From contig JALSMT010000086.1 in assembly GCA_026987375.1 (NCBI GenBank), positions 1-64,000 on the forward strand: a stretch of DNA of 64,000 bases, given 5' to 3'. This document shows positions 17,809 to 26,565 of this stretch, piece after piece. The notes below the pieces were generated by a model. That model ran no database searches and had not been told where the DNA came from. It worked only from the letters and a program-made list of their open reading frames with translations. This stretch comes from Thermaceae bacterium. Its GTDB lineage: Bacteria > Deinococcota > Deinococci > Deinococcales > Marinithermaceae. The position numbers were made by a program, and so were the translations under genes. Each line of letters starts with the position of its first letter. The first letter of the stretch is position 1.

Positions 17809-19514
17809 ACAAAACACAACTGATGACGCTCATAGGCGTCTTTCTGGGCATATTTCTGGCGGCTCTCGACCAGACGATAGTCGCCACCGCCCTGCCCCGA
17901 ATAGTCCAGGATCTCGGGGGAATGGACAAATACGCCTGGGTAGGCACCAGCTACCTCTTGGCGTCAACCATCTCCGTGCCGATATTCGGCAGGCTTTCCG
18001 ACATCGTCTCCAGCCGCTCCCTCTTGCTGATTGCGGTGACTATATTCCTCGCGGGCTCGGCGCTCTCGGGCCTTTCGACGGATATGAATCAGTTAATCGC
18101 CTTCCGCGCCGTTCAGGGCGTCGGCGGCGGCGCCCTCTTCGCGGTCGCCACAACCACCATCGGCCTGCTTTTCTCGCCGCGCGAGAGGGGCCGCTTCCAG
18201 GGTTTGTTCGGAGCGGTATTCGCCCTGGCCAGCGTCGTGGGGCCCTGGCTGGGCGGCGTGCTTACCGACAACTTTTCCTGGCACTGGGTCTTTTACATCA
18301 ACATGCCCGTAGGCGCCGTCGCCGTCTATTTTATCGCCGTCTTCATGCCGCGTCTGCTGCCCGCTTCCAACCACCGCTTCGACTTTGGCGGAGCGCTGAC
18401 AATGACGCTGTGGACCGTCCCCCTTTTGCTGGCTACCTCCTGGGGGGGCCATCAGTACGCCTGGAGCAGCCCGATTATCCTCGGCCTCTTCGCCACGACG
18501 ATCGCGGGCCTCTTCGTCTTCTATTACGTGGAAACTCATACCAGGGAACCCCTGTTCGACCTGACGCTGCTGCAAAACCCGGTTTTTCGCTGGGCCAGCA
18601 TCGCCCTTTTCTTTTTCGGGGCGGCCTTTCTTAGCGCCATGTTCTTCTTGCCGCTCTACCTCATTCAGGTAAAAGGAATCTCGGCTACCCTTAGCGGCCT
18701 GACGATTACGCCGCTGACGCTGGGCGCGGTAATCGGCGCAGTTGGCTCTGGTCAGATAGCCAGTCGCTGGGGAAGGTACAAACCCCTGATGCTGCTGGGA
18801 ATGGGCTGGCTGATAGTGAACCTGGTCGTGATGCACTTCATTATCAGGGTAGATACCCCGCTGTGGCAGGTGCTGGCTTTGATGGTAAGCATGGGCCTGG
18901 GCCTTGGCCCCGGCATGCCGCTCTTCACCTTAGCGGTGCAAAACGCCGTTCCCCTGGAAAGACTGGGAACGGCCTCGAGCGCCACTCAATTTTTCCGGCA
19001 GATCGGCTCTACTATAGGCATCGCCCTGATGGGCGCAGTCCTGGCGGCCAGCCTGCAAACGCAAATAACCGCCAGCCTGCCGCCGCAGCTGCGCAGCGCC
19101 AACGTTGACATCAGCCAGATGCGCGACCCCAGCGCCTTCGAAAAGACGTTTGACGAACAACTGCAGGGGACGCTCGAGCAGCTCGACAAAGCGCTTTCCG
19201 GCGACGCCGCCGCCAAGAAGGCCCTGCTGCAAAACCCCCTGCTGCCCGAAAAGCTGAAGACTTTGCTGGCGGGCCCGCCGCCGCCGGCGCAGTACAAGAG
19301 CATGATCCTGGCCAAGGTAAAGGAAGAACTGGGTAAACAAGCGGAAGAATTGAAAAAGAAAATGAGCGAAGCCCTCAGCAACGCCATTACCAACGCCATG
19401 AAAAAGGTTTATCTGTACGCCGCCGTAATAGCCTTGCTGGGTTTTGTGGCCACGCTGCTAATACCGGATCAGCAACTTAAAAGCGGTTCGCAGTTCAAGG
19501 CGGCGACGGCTTAG
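17805..19514 (+). CDS. MFS drug efflux transporter, DHA2 (14-helix) family
   Basis: 569 residues. DHA2 motif LDQTIVATALPRI in helix 1, motif A GRLSDIVSSRSLLL after helix 2, and VVGPWLGGVLTDNFSWHWVFYIN are present, as in EmrB/QacA-type proton-driven pumps. Start ATG 17805 follows GGAGGAAGAAG; the open frame extends upstream but overlaps marR. Unusual: an approximately 120-residue mostly hydrophilic, helical segment (about 420-540, with PPPPAQYK and a Lys/Glu coiled-coil stretch) separates the last two helices and would face outside. Confidence 0.92.
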   Translation: MNKTQLMTLIGVFLGIFLAALDQTIVATALPRIVQDLGGMDKYAWVGTSYLLASTISVPIFGRLSDIVSSRSLLLIAVTIFLAGSALSGLSTDMNQLIAFRAVQGVGGGALFAVATTTIGLLFSPRERGRFQGLFGAVFALASVVGPWLGGVLTDNFSWHWVFYINMPVGAVAVYFIAVFMPRLLPASNHRFDFGGALTMTLWTVPLLLATSWGGHQYAWSSPIILGLFATTIAGLFVFYYVETHTREPLFDLTLLQNPVFRWASIALFFFGAAFLSAMFFLPLYLIQVKGISATLSGLTITPLTLGAVIGAVGSGQIASRWGRYKPLMLLGMGWLIVNLVVMHFIIRVDTPLWQVLALMVSMGLGLGPGMPLFTLAVQNAVPLERLGTASSATQFFRQIGSTIGIALMGAVLAASLQTQITASLPPQLRSANVDISQMRDPSAFEKTFDEQLQGTLEQLDKALSGDAAAKKALLQNPLLPEKLKTLLAGPPPPAQYKSMILAKVKEELGKQAEELKKKMSEALSNAITNAMKKVYLYAAVIALLGFVATLLIPDQQLKSGSQFKAATA

Positions 19515-20125
19515 GGATACCTTTTCTTATGGGTGACCTTTTCTCCCAAGCGCCTTTCATTGCCCGCCTGCAGGCGGGCAATGTTCTCGCGGTGCATCCA
19601 GTAGACGAAGCCGACTAGCAAAGTCAACGTCACTAGCTCCCAGACAGGCCTTTGCAGAGCGTATGCGTAGGCCAACCCCGAAAAGGTGCCCAGCAGACTG
19701 CCGGCGGAGACGTAGCGCGTCAGTAAGATAGCTACGGCCGCAACCACCAGCCCGAAAAGCGCCACGGCCGGATCCAGGAAAAACACCGTCCCCAGGCTGG
19801 TGGCGACGCCCTTGCCACCCTTGAAGCCTAAGAAAACGGAGTAGCTGTGGCCCACTACCGCGGCCAGCGCCACCCCTCCCAGGAGCCAGCCGTGCACCCC
19901 GAAGAAGCGCGCCACCCAGACGGCGACGCCCCCCTTGAAAACGTCGAAGAGAAAAACGACGATAGCCGGCCCCCATCCCAAGGAGCGCAAGACGTTGGTA
20001 GCGCCGATATTGCCCGAACCCACGTCGCGAATGTTGACGCCGTAGAGTTTGGCGATGAGCACGCCCGCCGGTATCGAGCCGAAAAGGTACGCCAGCAAGA
20101 TGGTGGCTGCCGCGTATACATCCAC
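19511..20125 (-). CDS. plsY: Glycerol-3-phosphate acyltransferase (acyl-phosphate dependent)
   Basis: 204 residues, multi-pass membrane enzyme that makes lysophosphatidic acid from acyl-phosphate. Motifs GSIPAGVLIAKLYG, DVGSGNIGATNVLR, and GHSYSVFLGFKGGKGVAT are the three conserved PlsY loops. The start ATG lacks a clear ribosome site; it follows the ABC permease by 14 bases on the same strand. Convergent with the MFS gene, overlapping by four bases. Confidence 0.95.
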   Translation of the reverse strand: MDVYAAATILLAYLFGSIPAGVLIAKLYGVNIRDVGSGNIGATNVLRSLGWGPAIVVFLFDVFKGGVAVWVARFFGVHGWLLGGVALAAVVGHSYSVFLGFKGGKGVATSLGTVFFLDPAVALFGLVVAAVAILLTRYVSAGSLLGTFSGLAYAYALQRPVWELVTLTLLVGFVYWMHRENIARLQAGNERRLGEKVTHKKRYP

Positions 20126-20139
20126 TTCAGTATTCTAAG

Positions 20140-20919
20140 CTAGCTCGAGGCCGATGAATAATAGCCCAAGGCGAACCGCCAGAAAACGCGGCTGGCGATG
20201 AACAGCAGCAAGGCCGCCAAAAAGAGCGGCCCCAACCAGAGCGCTGTGCGCCTGCCCAGCGCCAGCTCCGCCGGCGCGGTCGTCATGAAGTAAATAGGCA
20301 GCACGAACGTCATGAAGAGGCGGAAGGGGCGGGTATAGGCCTGCAACGGGTACTGGCCGGTCCAAACTATCGTGTTCAGAAAGTAGACCACGTTAAATAT
20401 CTTTACGAGCCAGACCGCCGTCGTCGCAAAGATAAAGGCCAGCGAATAGGCCAGCAGCAAGGAGGCGGCCAGACTGAGGGCGAGCAGCGCCCAGCCGCCC
20501 GCCCCAAGGCCGGAGATTACGCCGGCGTAGACAACGATAGCGACGCCCACGACCATAAAAGGCAAGCCCACGGCGGCGAACTGCTGCGTGCTCATCCAAA
20601 ACTGACTGTCCACCGGCTTGAGCAGCACGAAGTCGAGGCGTCCGTCTTGCACCATTTCCGAGACGCGTCGCAAGTTGGGGTTGAAGATGGCGATGAAGAA
20701 CGCGTCGAGAAGAGTAGCCAGACCCATAACCAACAGCGCCTCCTGCCAGCGCCAGCCGCCAAAATCAAAACCGTTGGCGTAAAATAGATAGACACCAAAA
20801 AGTTTTCCGGCGGCCTCCAGGCCAGCCTCTAAGAAAGCCGCCAAAAAAGCGGTGCGGTACTCCATTCGCGCGGCCAGCGAAGTTTGCCAAAAGGTCAGCA
20901 GCAGCTTCAGATAACGCAC
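20140..20919 (-). CDS. ABC-2 type transporter permease (second subunit)
   Basis: 259 residues from a GTG start, six predicted membrane helices. NPNLRRVSEMVQDGRLDFVLLKPVDSQF is the cytoplasmic coupling segment typical of the DUF990/ABC-2 family (P-x-[FL] after V..G.LDF.LLKP). Pairs with the adjacent permease and ATPase. The cargo is not known; such trios often export lipids, polysaccharides or antibiotics. Confidence 0.85.
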   Translation of the reverse strand: MRYLKLLLTFWQTSLAARMEYRTAFLAAFLEAGLEAAGKLFGVYLFYANGFDFGGWRWQEALLVMGLATLLDAFFIAIFNPNLRRVSEMVQDGRLDFVLLKPVDSQFWMSTQQFAAVGLPFMVVGVAIVVYAGVISGLGAGGWALLALSLAASLLLAYSLAFIFATTAVWLVKIFNVVYFLNTIVWTGQYPLQAYTRPFRLFMTFVLPIYFMTTAPAELALGRRTALWLGPLFLAALLLFIASRVFWRFALGYYSSASS

Positions 20920-20920
20920 C

Positions 20921-21709
20921 CTAGGCTCCCATGGCGCTGTAGTGACGCCTGCCGGCCCGCCAAAGCCAGCGACTCAAGAGCAAAAAGAAGAGGTTCCAAA
21001 ACAATAACGCCAACAATCCCCGCCGCCAGTCAACCTCCATACCCGACCACAACCCCGCGGGCGCATAGACGAGGTATGGGAAGGGGGTCCAGGCGATAAC
21101 CTGCAGCACGGCCTGGGGGTAGAGACTGAGCGGCGCCAGCATACCCGAGAAAAAAAGCGTGGCTACGTACCAAAGGTCGAATATCTCGGTGGCGTCTTCC
21201 AGCCATAGCGAAAGCAATCCTATCGAGTAGCTGACTAGAAAGTTGACGCCAAACGCCAGAGCCGCCAGCAACGCGCCTAGGCAGGCCCCGGCCGCCCCCG
21301 GCCAGACCAGGGCGTGGGGATAAAGCCAAAAGAAAACCAGGGTTATGGCGAACATCATGGGCAGGCGCACGCCGCGCTCACCCAGGTGGTCAGCCAGGTA
21401 AACCCACACTGGATCAATCGGTTGCAGCAAGCGAAAAGACAGTTTGCCGCTGCGAATATCTTCGCTGAGGTTCCAGTGGGCCCAGACGATGACCAGCTGT
21501 CTGGCCACGAAAACCGCAAAAAAATAGCGGGCGTAGTCGTTGGCCTGGTACGGCGTCAATCCCCGTCTGGCCGCCTCGCTCCAGGCGGACATGAAAAAAA
21601 ATGGCGCCACGCCGCTCAGCATCCAGAAAAGAATTTCGCCGCGGTACTCCATCATGTAGGCGAAGTAAACGCTCACTAGCGTTAGCGCCTTACGCAACGC
21701 CCAGAGCAT
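20921..21709 (-). CDS. ABC-2 type transporter permease (first subunit)
   Basis: 262 residues, six predicted membrane helices. WNLSEDIRSGKLSFRLLQPIDPVW is the coupling segment equivalent to that of the partner permease. Starts one base inside the ATPase stop (TGATG) and ends one base before the next gene's GTG, so the three are tightly coupled in translation. Confidence 0.85.
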   Translation of the reverse strand: MLWALRKALTLVSVYFAYMMEYRGEILFWMLSGVAPFFFMSAWSEAARRGLTPYQANDYARYFFAVFVARQLVIVWAHWNLSEDIRSGKLSFRLLQPIDPVWVYLADHLGERGVRLPMMFAITLVFFWLYPHALVWPGAAGACLGALLAALAFGVNFLVSYSIGLLSLWLEDATEIFDLWYVATLFFSGMLAPLSLYPQAVLQVIAWTPFPYLVYAPAGLWSGMEVDWRRGLLALLFWNLFFLLLSRWLWRAGRRHYSAMGA

Positions 21710-22695
21710 CAGACCTCTCCTTCGCTGAACACTTTAGCGATTATCTCGTCGAGGGGAGGCTCCTTAACGGCCAGGTCCCGCACATCGAAGCGAGCCATTA
21801 TCTCCGCCAAAGCCTGCATCAACCCCTGGCGATGAACCAGTATGCGGTAACGGCGGCGCTGGGTCTTACGCGCCTCGCCGTAGCCGGCGAGCGCCTGCGC
21901 CGCTACGTCATCGGCCAGCTCCAGGTCCACTTCGCGAAAAGGCGAAAACTTATCGGTCAGACCGCGCAAAGCGCCGTCGTAGAGGATTCCGCCGCGGTGC
22001 AAGACGATCACCCGCTCCGCCAGCGCCTCGATGTCCGCCATGTAGTGGCTAGTCAGCAGTATCGTGGCGCCGTACCTATCGCGATAGGTTTTGAGAAAAT
22101 CTCGCACGGCTAACTGCGCGTTGACGTCGAGACCCAAAGTAGGTTCGTCTAAGAAGAGAACCTTTGGCAAATGGAACAAAGACGCCATCAACTCGGCTTT
22201 CATCCGCTGCCCCAGGCTAAGCTTGCGCACCGGCTGAGTAAGTATCTCTTGTAAACCTAGCAGAGCGGCAAACTCACGAGCGCGCTCCTTGGCCGTATGG
22301 CCGTCAATCTGGTATACCGCAGCGTTGATGCGCAGTGAATCGAGGACCGGCAGGTCCCAGATGAGCTGCTGCTTGTTACCCATAACCAGCGTTATCTGCC
22401 TGAGAAACTCGGCGCAGCGCCTAAAGGGCTCAAAGCCCAGTACTCGTACTCGTCCCTCTGAGGGGCGGACTAGACCGCTGAGCATCTTCAGCGTCGTCGT
22501 TTTACCGGCTCCATTGGGGCCCAAAAATCCGACGATCTCACCGCTTTGCAGCTCAAAACTGACGTCCCGCACCGCCGCGATTCGCAGGTAGCGGCGGCTT
22601 ATGAAGTGTTTCAGGGTGCCCGCCAGACCGGGGTCCTTTTGGGCGACCGTAAATGTCTTACTCAGGTTTTGGGCCAGTATCAGCGGGACTTCCAA
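21709..22695 (-). CDS. ABC transporter ATP-binding protein
   Basis: Walker A GPNGAGKTTTLKML, signature LSLGQRMKAELM, and Walker B VLFLDEPTLGLD are present; the C-terminal ~90 residues form the extension seen in DUF990-linked ATPases. Start set at TTG 22695, with GGGGGTGAG nine bases upstream, which overlaps the end of the adenosyltransferase gene; an in-frame TTG at 22731 is the alternative. Energises the two following permeases. About 328 residues. Confidence 0.92.
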   Translation of the reverse strand: MEVPLILAQNLSKTFTVAQKDPGLAGTLKHFISRRYLRIAAVRDVSFELQSGEIVGFLGPNGAGKTTTLKMLSGLVRPSEGRVRVLGFEPFRRCAEFLRQITLVMGNKQQLIWDLPVLDSLRINAAVYQIDGHTAKERAREFAALLGLQEILTQPVRKLSLGQRMKAELMASLFHLPKVLFLDEPTLGLDVNAQLAVRDFLKTYRDRYGATILLTSHYMADIEALAERVIVLHRGGILYDGALRGLTDKFSPFREVDLELADDVAAQALAGYGEARKTQRRRYRILVHRQGLMQALAEIMARFDVRDLAVKEPPLDEIIAKVFSEGEV

Positions 22696-23234
22696 AGCGG
22701 TTCGCTCACCCCCTGCTGCTGGTTCAGCCAACGGGCCATGGCGAATAACAGATCCGAGAGGCGGTTTAGATAGCGGAGAATTTCAGGGTTAACCTTCTCA
22801 GCGCGAGACAGGGTGACGGTACGGCGCTCGGCCCGCCGGCATACGGCGCGGGCGACCTGCAGCGCCGCCGCCGCGGGGTGCCCCCCCGGCAGCACGAAGC
22901 CCTCAAAAGGCGGGCCCTCTTCGCTGTAGCGGTCTATCTGGCGCTCCAATTCTTCGACCTCCTCCGCGGAAACGCGGCGTACTTTTTCGGCGTAAGGACC
23001 GCCCTCGCGGGTAGCCAGGTCCGCTCCCAGGTCGAAGAGTGAATGTTGAATGGCCCGCAGATCTTCCGATAGGGTAGTCGCCGTTTCGGGCAGCAGGCTG
23101 AGGGCGAAGCCTATCTGGCTGCTGGCCTCGTCTACGTCACCGTAGGCTTCTACTCGGGGATCGTCTTTTGGCAGGCGCTCGCCGCCGAAAAGGCCCGTCT
23201 CACCGGCGTCGCCGCTACGCGTGTATAGTTTCAT
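22680..23234 (-). CDS. Cob(I)alamin adenosyltransferase, PduO type
   Basis: 184 residues. Adds the adenosyl group of ATP to cob(I)alamin. N-terminal ATP motif TRSGDAGETGLFGGERLPKD, VEAYGDVDEASSQIG, and the VCRRAERRTV / LNRLSDLLFAMAR segments are conserved. Leaderless type: TAGGCT (23241-23246, minus strand) ends 6 bases before the ATG. Overlaps the ABC ATPase by about 16 bases. This link suggests, but does not show, a common regulation. Confidence 0.94.
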   Translation of the reverse strand: MKLYTRSGDAGETGLFGGERLPKDDPRVEAYGDVDEASSQIGFALSLLPETATTLSEDLRAIQHSLFDLGADLATREGGPYAEKVRRVSAEEVEELERQIDRYSEEGPPFEGFVLPGGHPAAAALQVARAVCRRAERRTVTLSRAEKVNPEILRYLNRLSDLLFAMARWLNQQQGVSEPLWKSR

Positions 23235-23262
23235 GACCTTAGCCTACCGCGCCCATAAGGGG

Positions 23263-23285
23263 GCGAGCCCGCTGGGCGGGCTCGC
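23263..23285. other. Intergenic hairpin between adenosyltransferase and alr
   Basis: GCGAGCCCGC/GCGGGCTCGC, 10-bp stem with TGG loop. No T tract on either side, so its role is unclear. The rest of the 171-base gap holds a second small hairpin (GGGAC/GTCCC, 23348-23361) and the alr promoter. Confidence 0.5.
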
Positions 23286-23371
23286 GGAGGGAGGGATCTT
23301 CTAATGTACTTCTTAGGCGCAACAAATTAAACTTACAGTCTGCGAAGGGGACAGTTGTCCCGAGACGGCGA

Positions 23372-23400
23372 TTGCACGCATAATTCATCACGGTTAGGCT
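23372..23400 (+). promoter_or_regulatory. alr promoter, leaderless type
   Basis: TTGCAC (23372-23377), 17-base spacer, TAGGCT (23395-23400), with the alr ATG only 5 bases beyond. Confidence 0.72.
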
Positions 23401-23405
23401 AAAGC

Positions 23406-24479
23406 ATGCAGCCTTCCTGGCTAGAGATAAACCTAGCGGCGCTCGATCACAATCTCAAACTGCTTCGCGGCCTTTCACCGAAAGCGCAGACGATAGCGGT
23501 AATCAAAGCCGACGCTTACGGTCATGGCGCCGCAGCCTTGAGCAAACGACTGCGTCTAAGGGGCGTGGAACGTTTTGCGGTGGCCACCAGTGCAGAAGCT
23601 CTAGCGCTGCGCGGCTCTGGCCTGCAAGAACCAGTTTTGCAACTTGGCTCGCTGCACCCCGACGACGCCGCCGACGCCGCGGCGGCGCGGGTAACGCCCA
23701 CGCTGGTCACGCGCGAAGCCGCCGCCGCCTTCGCCGCAGCTTTGCCCGGCGGCAGGGTGCAGATAAAGGTGGACAGCGGCATGGGCAGGGTGGGAGTGCC
23801 GCCCGCGGAGCTTGCTCCTTTCGTCGAGTTCGTGGAGGGCCTGGGCCTGGAGGTAGAAGCCGTCTATACCCACTTCGCCGTCGCCGACGAAGACCCTTTG
23901 TACACCCAAAAACAGCTCGAGGCGTTTTTGGGCGCCGCCGCCTCACTGCCACGGCGCTACCCCCTGCACGCCGCAAATTCGGCGGGGGTGCTCTCGGGCA
24001 TAGGCGCCGACCTGGACTTCGTGCGCCTGGGGATAGCCCTCTACGGTCTTTCTCCGGACATGAAAAGCTCCGAGCGTCTGCGTCCCATACTCAGCTGGAA
24101 GGCCCGCCCCACCCTCGTCAAACGGCTGGCGCCGGGCCACAGCATCGGTTACGGCCGCAGCTACATTACCAAGAAAGAGGAGTGGATAGCGACGTTGCCT
24201 TTCGGCTACGCCGACGGCTTCCGCAGGTCGTTTTCTAATAACGCCTACCTGCGCTGGGAGGCCGACTACGTCGCCGTAGTCGGCCGCGTCAGCATGGACC
24301 AGACTACGGTCCGCCTGCCCCGAAGGGCCTCTTTGAGCGACGTATTCGAGGTGGTGAGCGCCGACTATGACGAGCGCACCAGCCTCACCGCGCGCGCGCG
24401 GCAGGCAGGGACCATTCACTATGAGCTGGCTACCTCCCTGGGTAAGCGACTGCCGCGCCGCTACCTGGAGGAGGAGTGA
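23406..24479 (+). CDS. alr: Alanine racemase
   Basis: 357 residues. PLP enzyme giving D-alanine for peptidoglycan. PLP-Lys in AVIKADAYGHG, SGMGRVGV, and the catalytic Tyr in the C-terminal ARQAGTIHYELATSLGKRLPR region are present (HYE is common; the family catalytic Tyr is in GYGRSYITK / IGYGRSY). No ribosome site; TAGGCT lies just before the ATG. The stop overlaps the next gene's GTG (GTGA). Confidence 0.96.
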   Translation: MQPSWLEINLAALDHNLKLLRGLSPKAQTIAVIKADAYGHGAAALSKRLRLRGVERFAVATSAEALALRGSGLQEPVLQLGSLHPDDAADAAAARVTPTLVTREAAAAFAAALPGGRVQIKVDSGMGRVGVPPAELAPFVEFVEGLGLEVEAVYTHFAVADEDPLYTQKQLEAFLGAAASLPRRYPLHAANSAGVLSGIGADLDFVRLGIALYGLSPDMKSSERLRPILSWKARPTLVKRLAPGHSIGYGRSYITKKEEWIATLPFGYADGFRRSFSNNAYLRWEADYVAVVGRVSMDQTTVRLPRRASLSDVFEVVSADYDERTSLTARARQAGTIHYELATSLGKRLPRRYLEEE

Positions 24480-24865
24480 CCCTCTTTTTATTGGAAGGGC
24501 GTTTTGCCGTCTGCAAAACGCCCCTTCCCCCGCCGACCGGCCAGGTCGAGATCAGCCTCACGCTTTACGACGGAGGCGGCTATACCTGGGTGGGCCCCGA
24601 AGATTCTCGACCGGTCTCCCCAGACTGCCAGTCGGGCTTCAGGGTATTGAAGGTGGCCGGGCCTCTAGACTTTTCCCTGACCGGCGTGCTGGCGGCGCTA
24701 AGCGCCACCCTGGCCGAAGCCAGGGTGAGCATTTTTGCCGTTTCCAGTTACGATACCGATTATCTGCTGGTCAAAGAAGCGCAACTATCCTCAGCTCTGA
24801 AGGCGCTTGAAAAAGCCGGACACCAGATCATCAAGCTTCCCGCTGGAAGAAGCCGGCCTACCTAA
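24476..24865 (+). CDS. ACT domain protein (ACT_7/CASTOR-like)
   Basis: 129 residues from GTG 24476, overlapping alr by four bases. The C-terminal half (FRVLKVAGPLDFSLTGVLAALSATLAEARVSIFAVSSYDTDYLLVK, not continuous domain limits) has the pattern of the ACT_7 domain, an amino-acid binding fold. Probably senses an amino acid; a link with alanine metabolism follows only from operon position. Ends overlapping the convergent exported hydratase-like gene. Confidence 0.8.
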   Translation: MTLFLLEGRFAVCKTPLPPPTGQVEISLTLYDGGGYTWVGPEDSRPVSPDCQSGFRVLKVAGPLDFSLTGVLAALSATLAEARVSIFAVSSYDTDYLLVKEAQLSSALKALEKAGHQIIKLPAGRSRPT

Positions 24866-25694
24866 AGCTGACCATCACATTGCCGCTCTTGCCTGCAAAT
24901 TCGTACTTAACGGCGAAGCTACTCCCCGCCTGAGGGTGGAAAGGCTTGCCGAAACTACCCAAGCTAATTATGTCGCCCGCCTGGAGCTGCTGGCCGTGCT
25001 TGGCCAGGTCCTGCGCCAGCCAGACTACGGCGTTGAGAGGGTTGCCTAAGATAGCCTTACCGGGGACCTTCATCACCTGCTTGCCGTCGACCGACACCAG
25101 CACCCGCATCTCGGCGAGGCCCTCGGCGAACCGCGCTGTGGGTTCAACTGCTATCGGTTTACCTACCACGCCCAGCCTGGCGCCGACGTTGATGGCGGTA
25201 ATGGTGGCGCCGTTGAGCGGCTGGCCTTTCTGCAAAACCAGGTCCGGCAGCTCGATGAAGGGAATTATCGCGTCCAAGTGCTTGATGACCTCCGCAGGGC
25301 TGGTTGCCTGGTTGACCCCCGAGTCCTTGACGCGAACCAGCAAGTCCGCCTCGACGATGGGCACCGCTCCGAACTTAGCCGCTACGCTAGCGCCGCTCTC
25401 AAGGAGCATCCTCTTCAGCAAAACGCCCCGTAAAGGGTGAGAAACGCCGAACTTTTGCTGTACCGGTTTACTGGTGAGGCCCACCTTATAACCTATTCGC
25501 TTTCCAGCTATGGGCTCTAGCTTTTTGACGAAAGCCGCCTGGAAAAGCAGCCCTTCTTCAATCGTCTTGACCTGCGGAGCCGGGGCCGGGGTCTTACCCA
25601 ACCAGTGGATCACCAAGTCGTCGGGGCTGAGCGCCAAAGAGAGCATCAACAAGGCGAACGACGACCATACCAGTATTTTTATACGTGACCTCAT
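24858..25694 (-). CDS. Exported 2-keto-4-pentenoate hydratase-like protein
   Basis: 278 residues. After residue ~50 the sequence follows the MhpD/HpaH branch of the fumarylacetoacetate hydrolase superfamily: GYKVGLTSKPVQQKFGVSHP, VEADLLVRVKDSG, FIELPDL, and GNPLNAVVWLAQDLAKHG with a terminal GDIISLGSF. Unlike those cytoplasmic enzymes it begins MRSRIKILVWSSFALLMLSLAL, a signal peptide or membrane anchor. Start is well supported by GGAGGTAGTC. Metal-binding E-x-E ligands appear at least partly kept (IVEADL). Substrate unknown; may be non-catalytic. Confidence 0.78.
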   Translation of the reverse strand: MRSRIKILVWSSFALLMLSLALSPDDLVIHWLGKTPAPAPQVKTIEEGLLFQAAFVKKLEPIAGKRIGYKVGLTSKPVQQKFGVSHPLRGVLLKRMLLESGASVAAKFGAVPIVEADLLVRVKDSGVNQATSPAEVIKHLDAIIPFIELPDLVLQKGQPLNGATITAINVGARLGVVGKPIAVEPTARFAEGLAEMRVLVSVDGKQVMKVPGKAILGNPLNAVVWLAQDLAKHGQQLQAGDIISLGSFGKPFHPQAGSSFAVKYEFAGKSGNVMVSFR

Positions 25695-25737
25695 GACTAC
25701 CTCCTAGTCAAGGCATATTTATACCACAGCAGCAATG

Positions 25738-26079
25738 TTAGCCTCGCTTGCGCGGTTCATATCGCAGCACTTCTACTTTTTCAAGAGTAATCAAGCCGCC
25801 GCCCAGCACTTCTTCGAGCCAGGGCAAAAAGCCGCGTATGCGCGCCTCCTCGTCAACCAGCTCGATTATTATTGGCAGGTCTTCCGAGAGGCGCAGTATC
25901 GCCGCGCTATGGATGCGGCTACCGGCACCGTAACCCATTATGCCGCGCAAAACGGTGGCCCCGCGAATGCTGCGTCTGCGCGCCTCCTCGACGATGGCCA
26001 TATAGGCGGGCCTGCCCCGCACCTTGTCTCCTTCTCCCAGGAATATTCTCGCCAGCAAAGCGGTTCCGGACAGCGTCAT
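25738..26079 (-). CDS. DUF190 family PII-like protein
   Basis: 113 residues. RGATVLRGIMGYGAGSRIHSAAILRLSEDLPIIIELVDEE is the hallmark of DUF190, a small PII-like regulatory fold. It follows crcB by 19 bases with a GGAGGAGCAG site, an association seen widely between DUF190 and the fluoride channel, and is likely to modulate or accompany fluoride export. Confidence 0.88.
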   Translation of the reverse strand: MTLSGTALLARIFLGEGDKVRGRPAYMAIVEEARRRSIRGATVLRGIMGYGAGSRIHSAAILRLSEDLPIIIELVDEEARIRGFLPWLEEVLGGGLITLEKVEVLRYEPRKRG

Positions 26080-26098
26080 CTGCTCCTCCTATCCCCTT

Positions 26099-26485
26099 CT
26101 AGGCGTAAAGGCTGCGCAGCCAGCCGTAAGAAGCCATACCCACGGCCACCAAAAACAAACCGCCCAGCAGGTTGACCCCGACGTACAAAAGAGCGCTCTG
26201 CGTTAGTCCCGCGCGTAAGAGCTCGAGCGACTCGTAGGCGAAGGTGGAAAAGGTGGTGAAAGCGCCCAAAAAACCAACCGCCAGCAACAGCCTCACCTCT
26301 ACCGAGACCCCCCCTGAAACGCCGGCCTGCAGCACGAAGCCCAGCAAAAAACTACCCACCAAGTTGACCGCCACTGTACCCCAAGGGAAGGCGGCGTCGG
26401 CGGTACTCTGCACCCAACCTGCCAATAGGTAGCGGCCCGCTGCTCCAGCGGCGCCACCGATCATTACCCAGAACAACCTAGCCAC
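26099..26485 (-). CDS. crcB: Fluoride channel CrcB/Fluc
   Basis: 128 residues, four membrane helices, a dual-topology F- channel. GGAAGAAGRY, GTVAVNLVGSFLLGF, and GFLGAFTTFSTFAYE (Na+/phenylalanine box) are conserved. Start assigned to GTG 26485 because TATACT (26493-26498, minus strand) ends 7 bases before it; a TTG seven codons upstream is the alternative. I see no fluoride riboswitch in front. Confidence 0.93.
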   Translation of the reverse strand: MARLFWVMIGGAAGAAGRYLLAGWVQSTADAAFPWGTVAVNLVGSFLLGFVLQAGVSGGVSVEVRLLLAVGFLGAFTTFSTFAYESLELLRAGLTQSALLYVGVNLLGGLFLVAVGMASYGWLRSLYA

Positions 26486-26565
26486 GCGTCCCAGTATACG
26501 CGCCAATCAAACCAACCCTATCTAGAATGCTGGCGGACAGCGATTTCTCGCGTTGCCATCCAGAC

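Noticed and set aside
23304-23330. Mini-ORF of eight codons (MYFLGATN) behind GAGGGAGGG upstream of alr
   Set aside because: Although a ribosome-site-like stretch precedes it, the alr promoter lies downstream, so it would not be part of the alr mRNA; no other support.
26486-26565. Fluoride riboswitch before crcB
   Set aside because: No conserved pseudoknot sequence is visible and a -10 box lies 7 bases before the start, leaving no room for a leader RNA.
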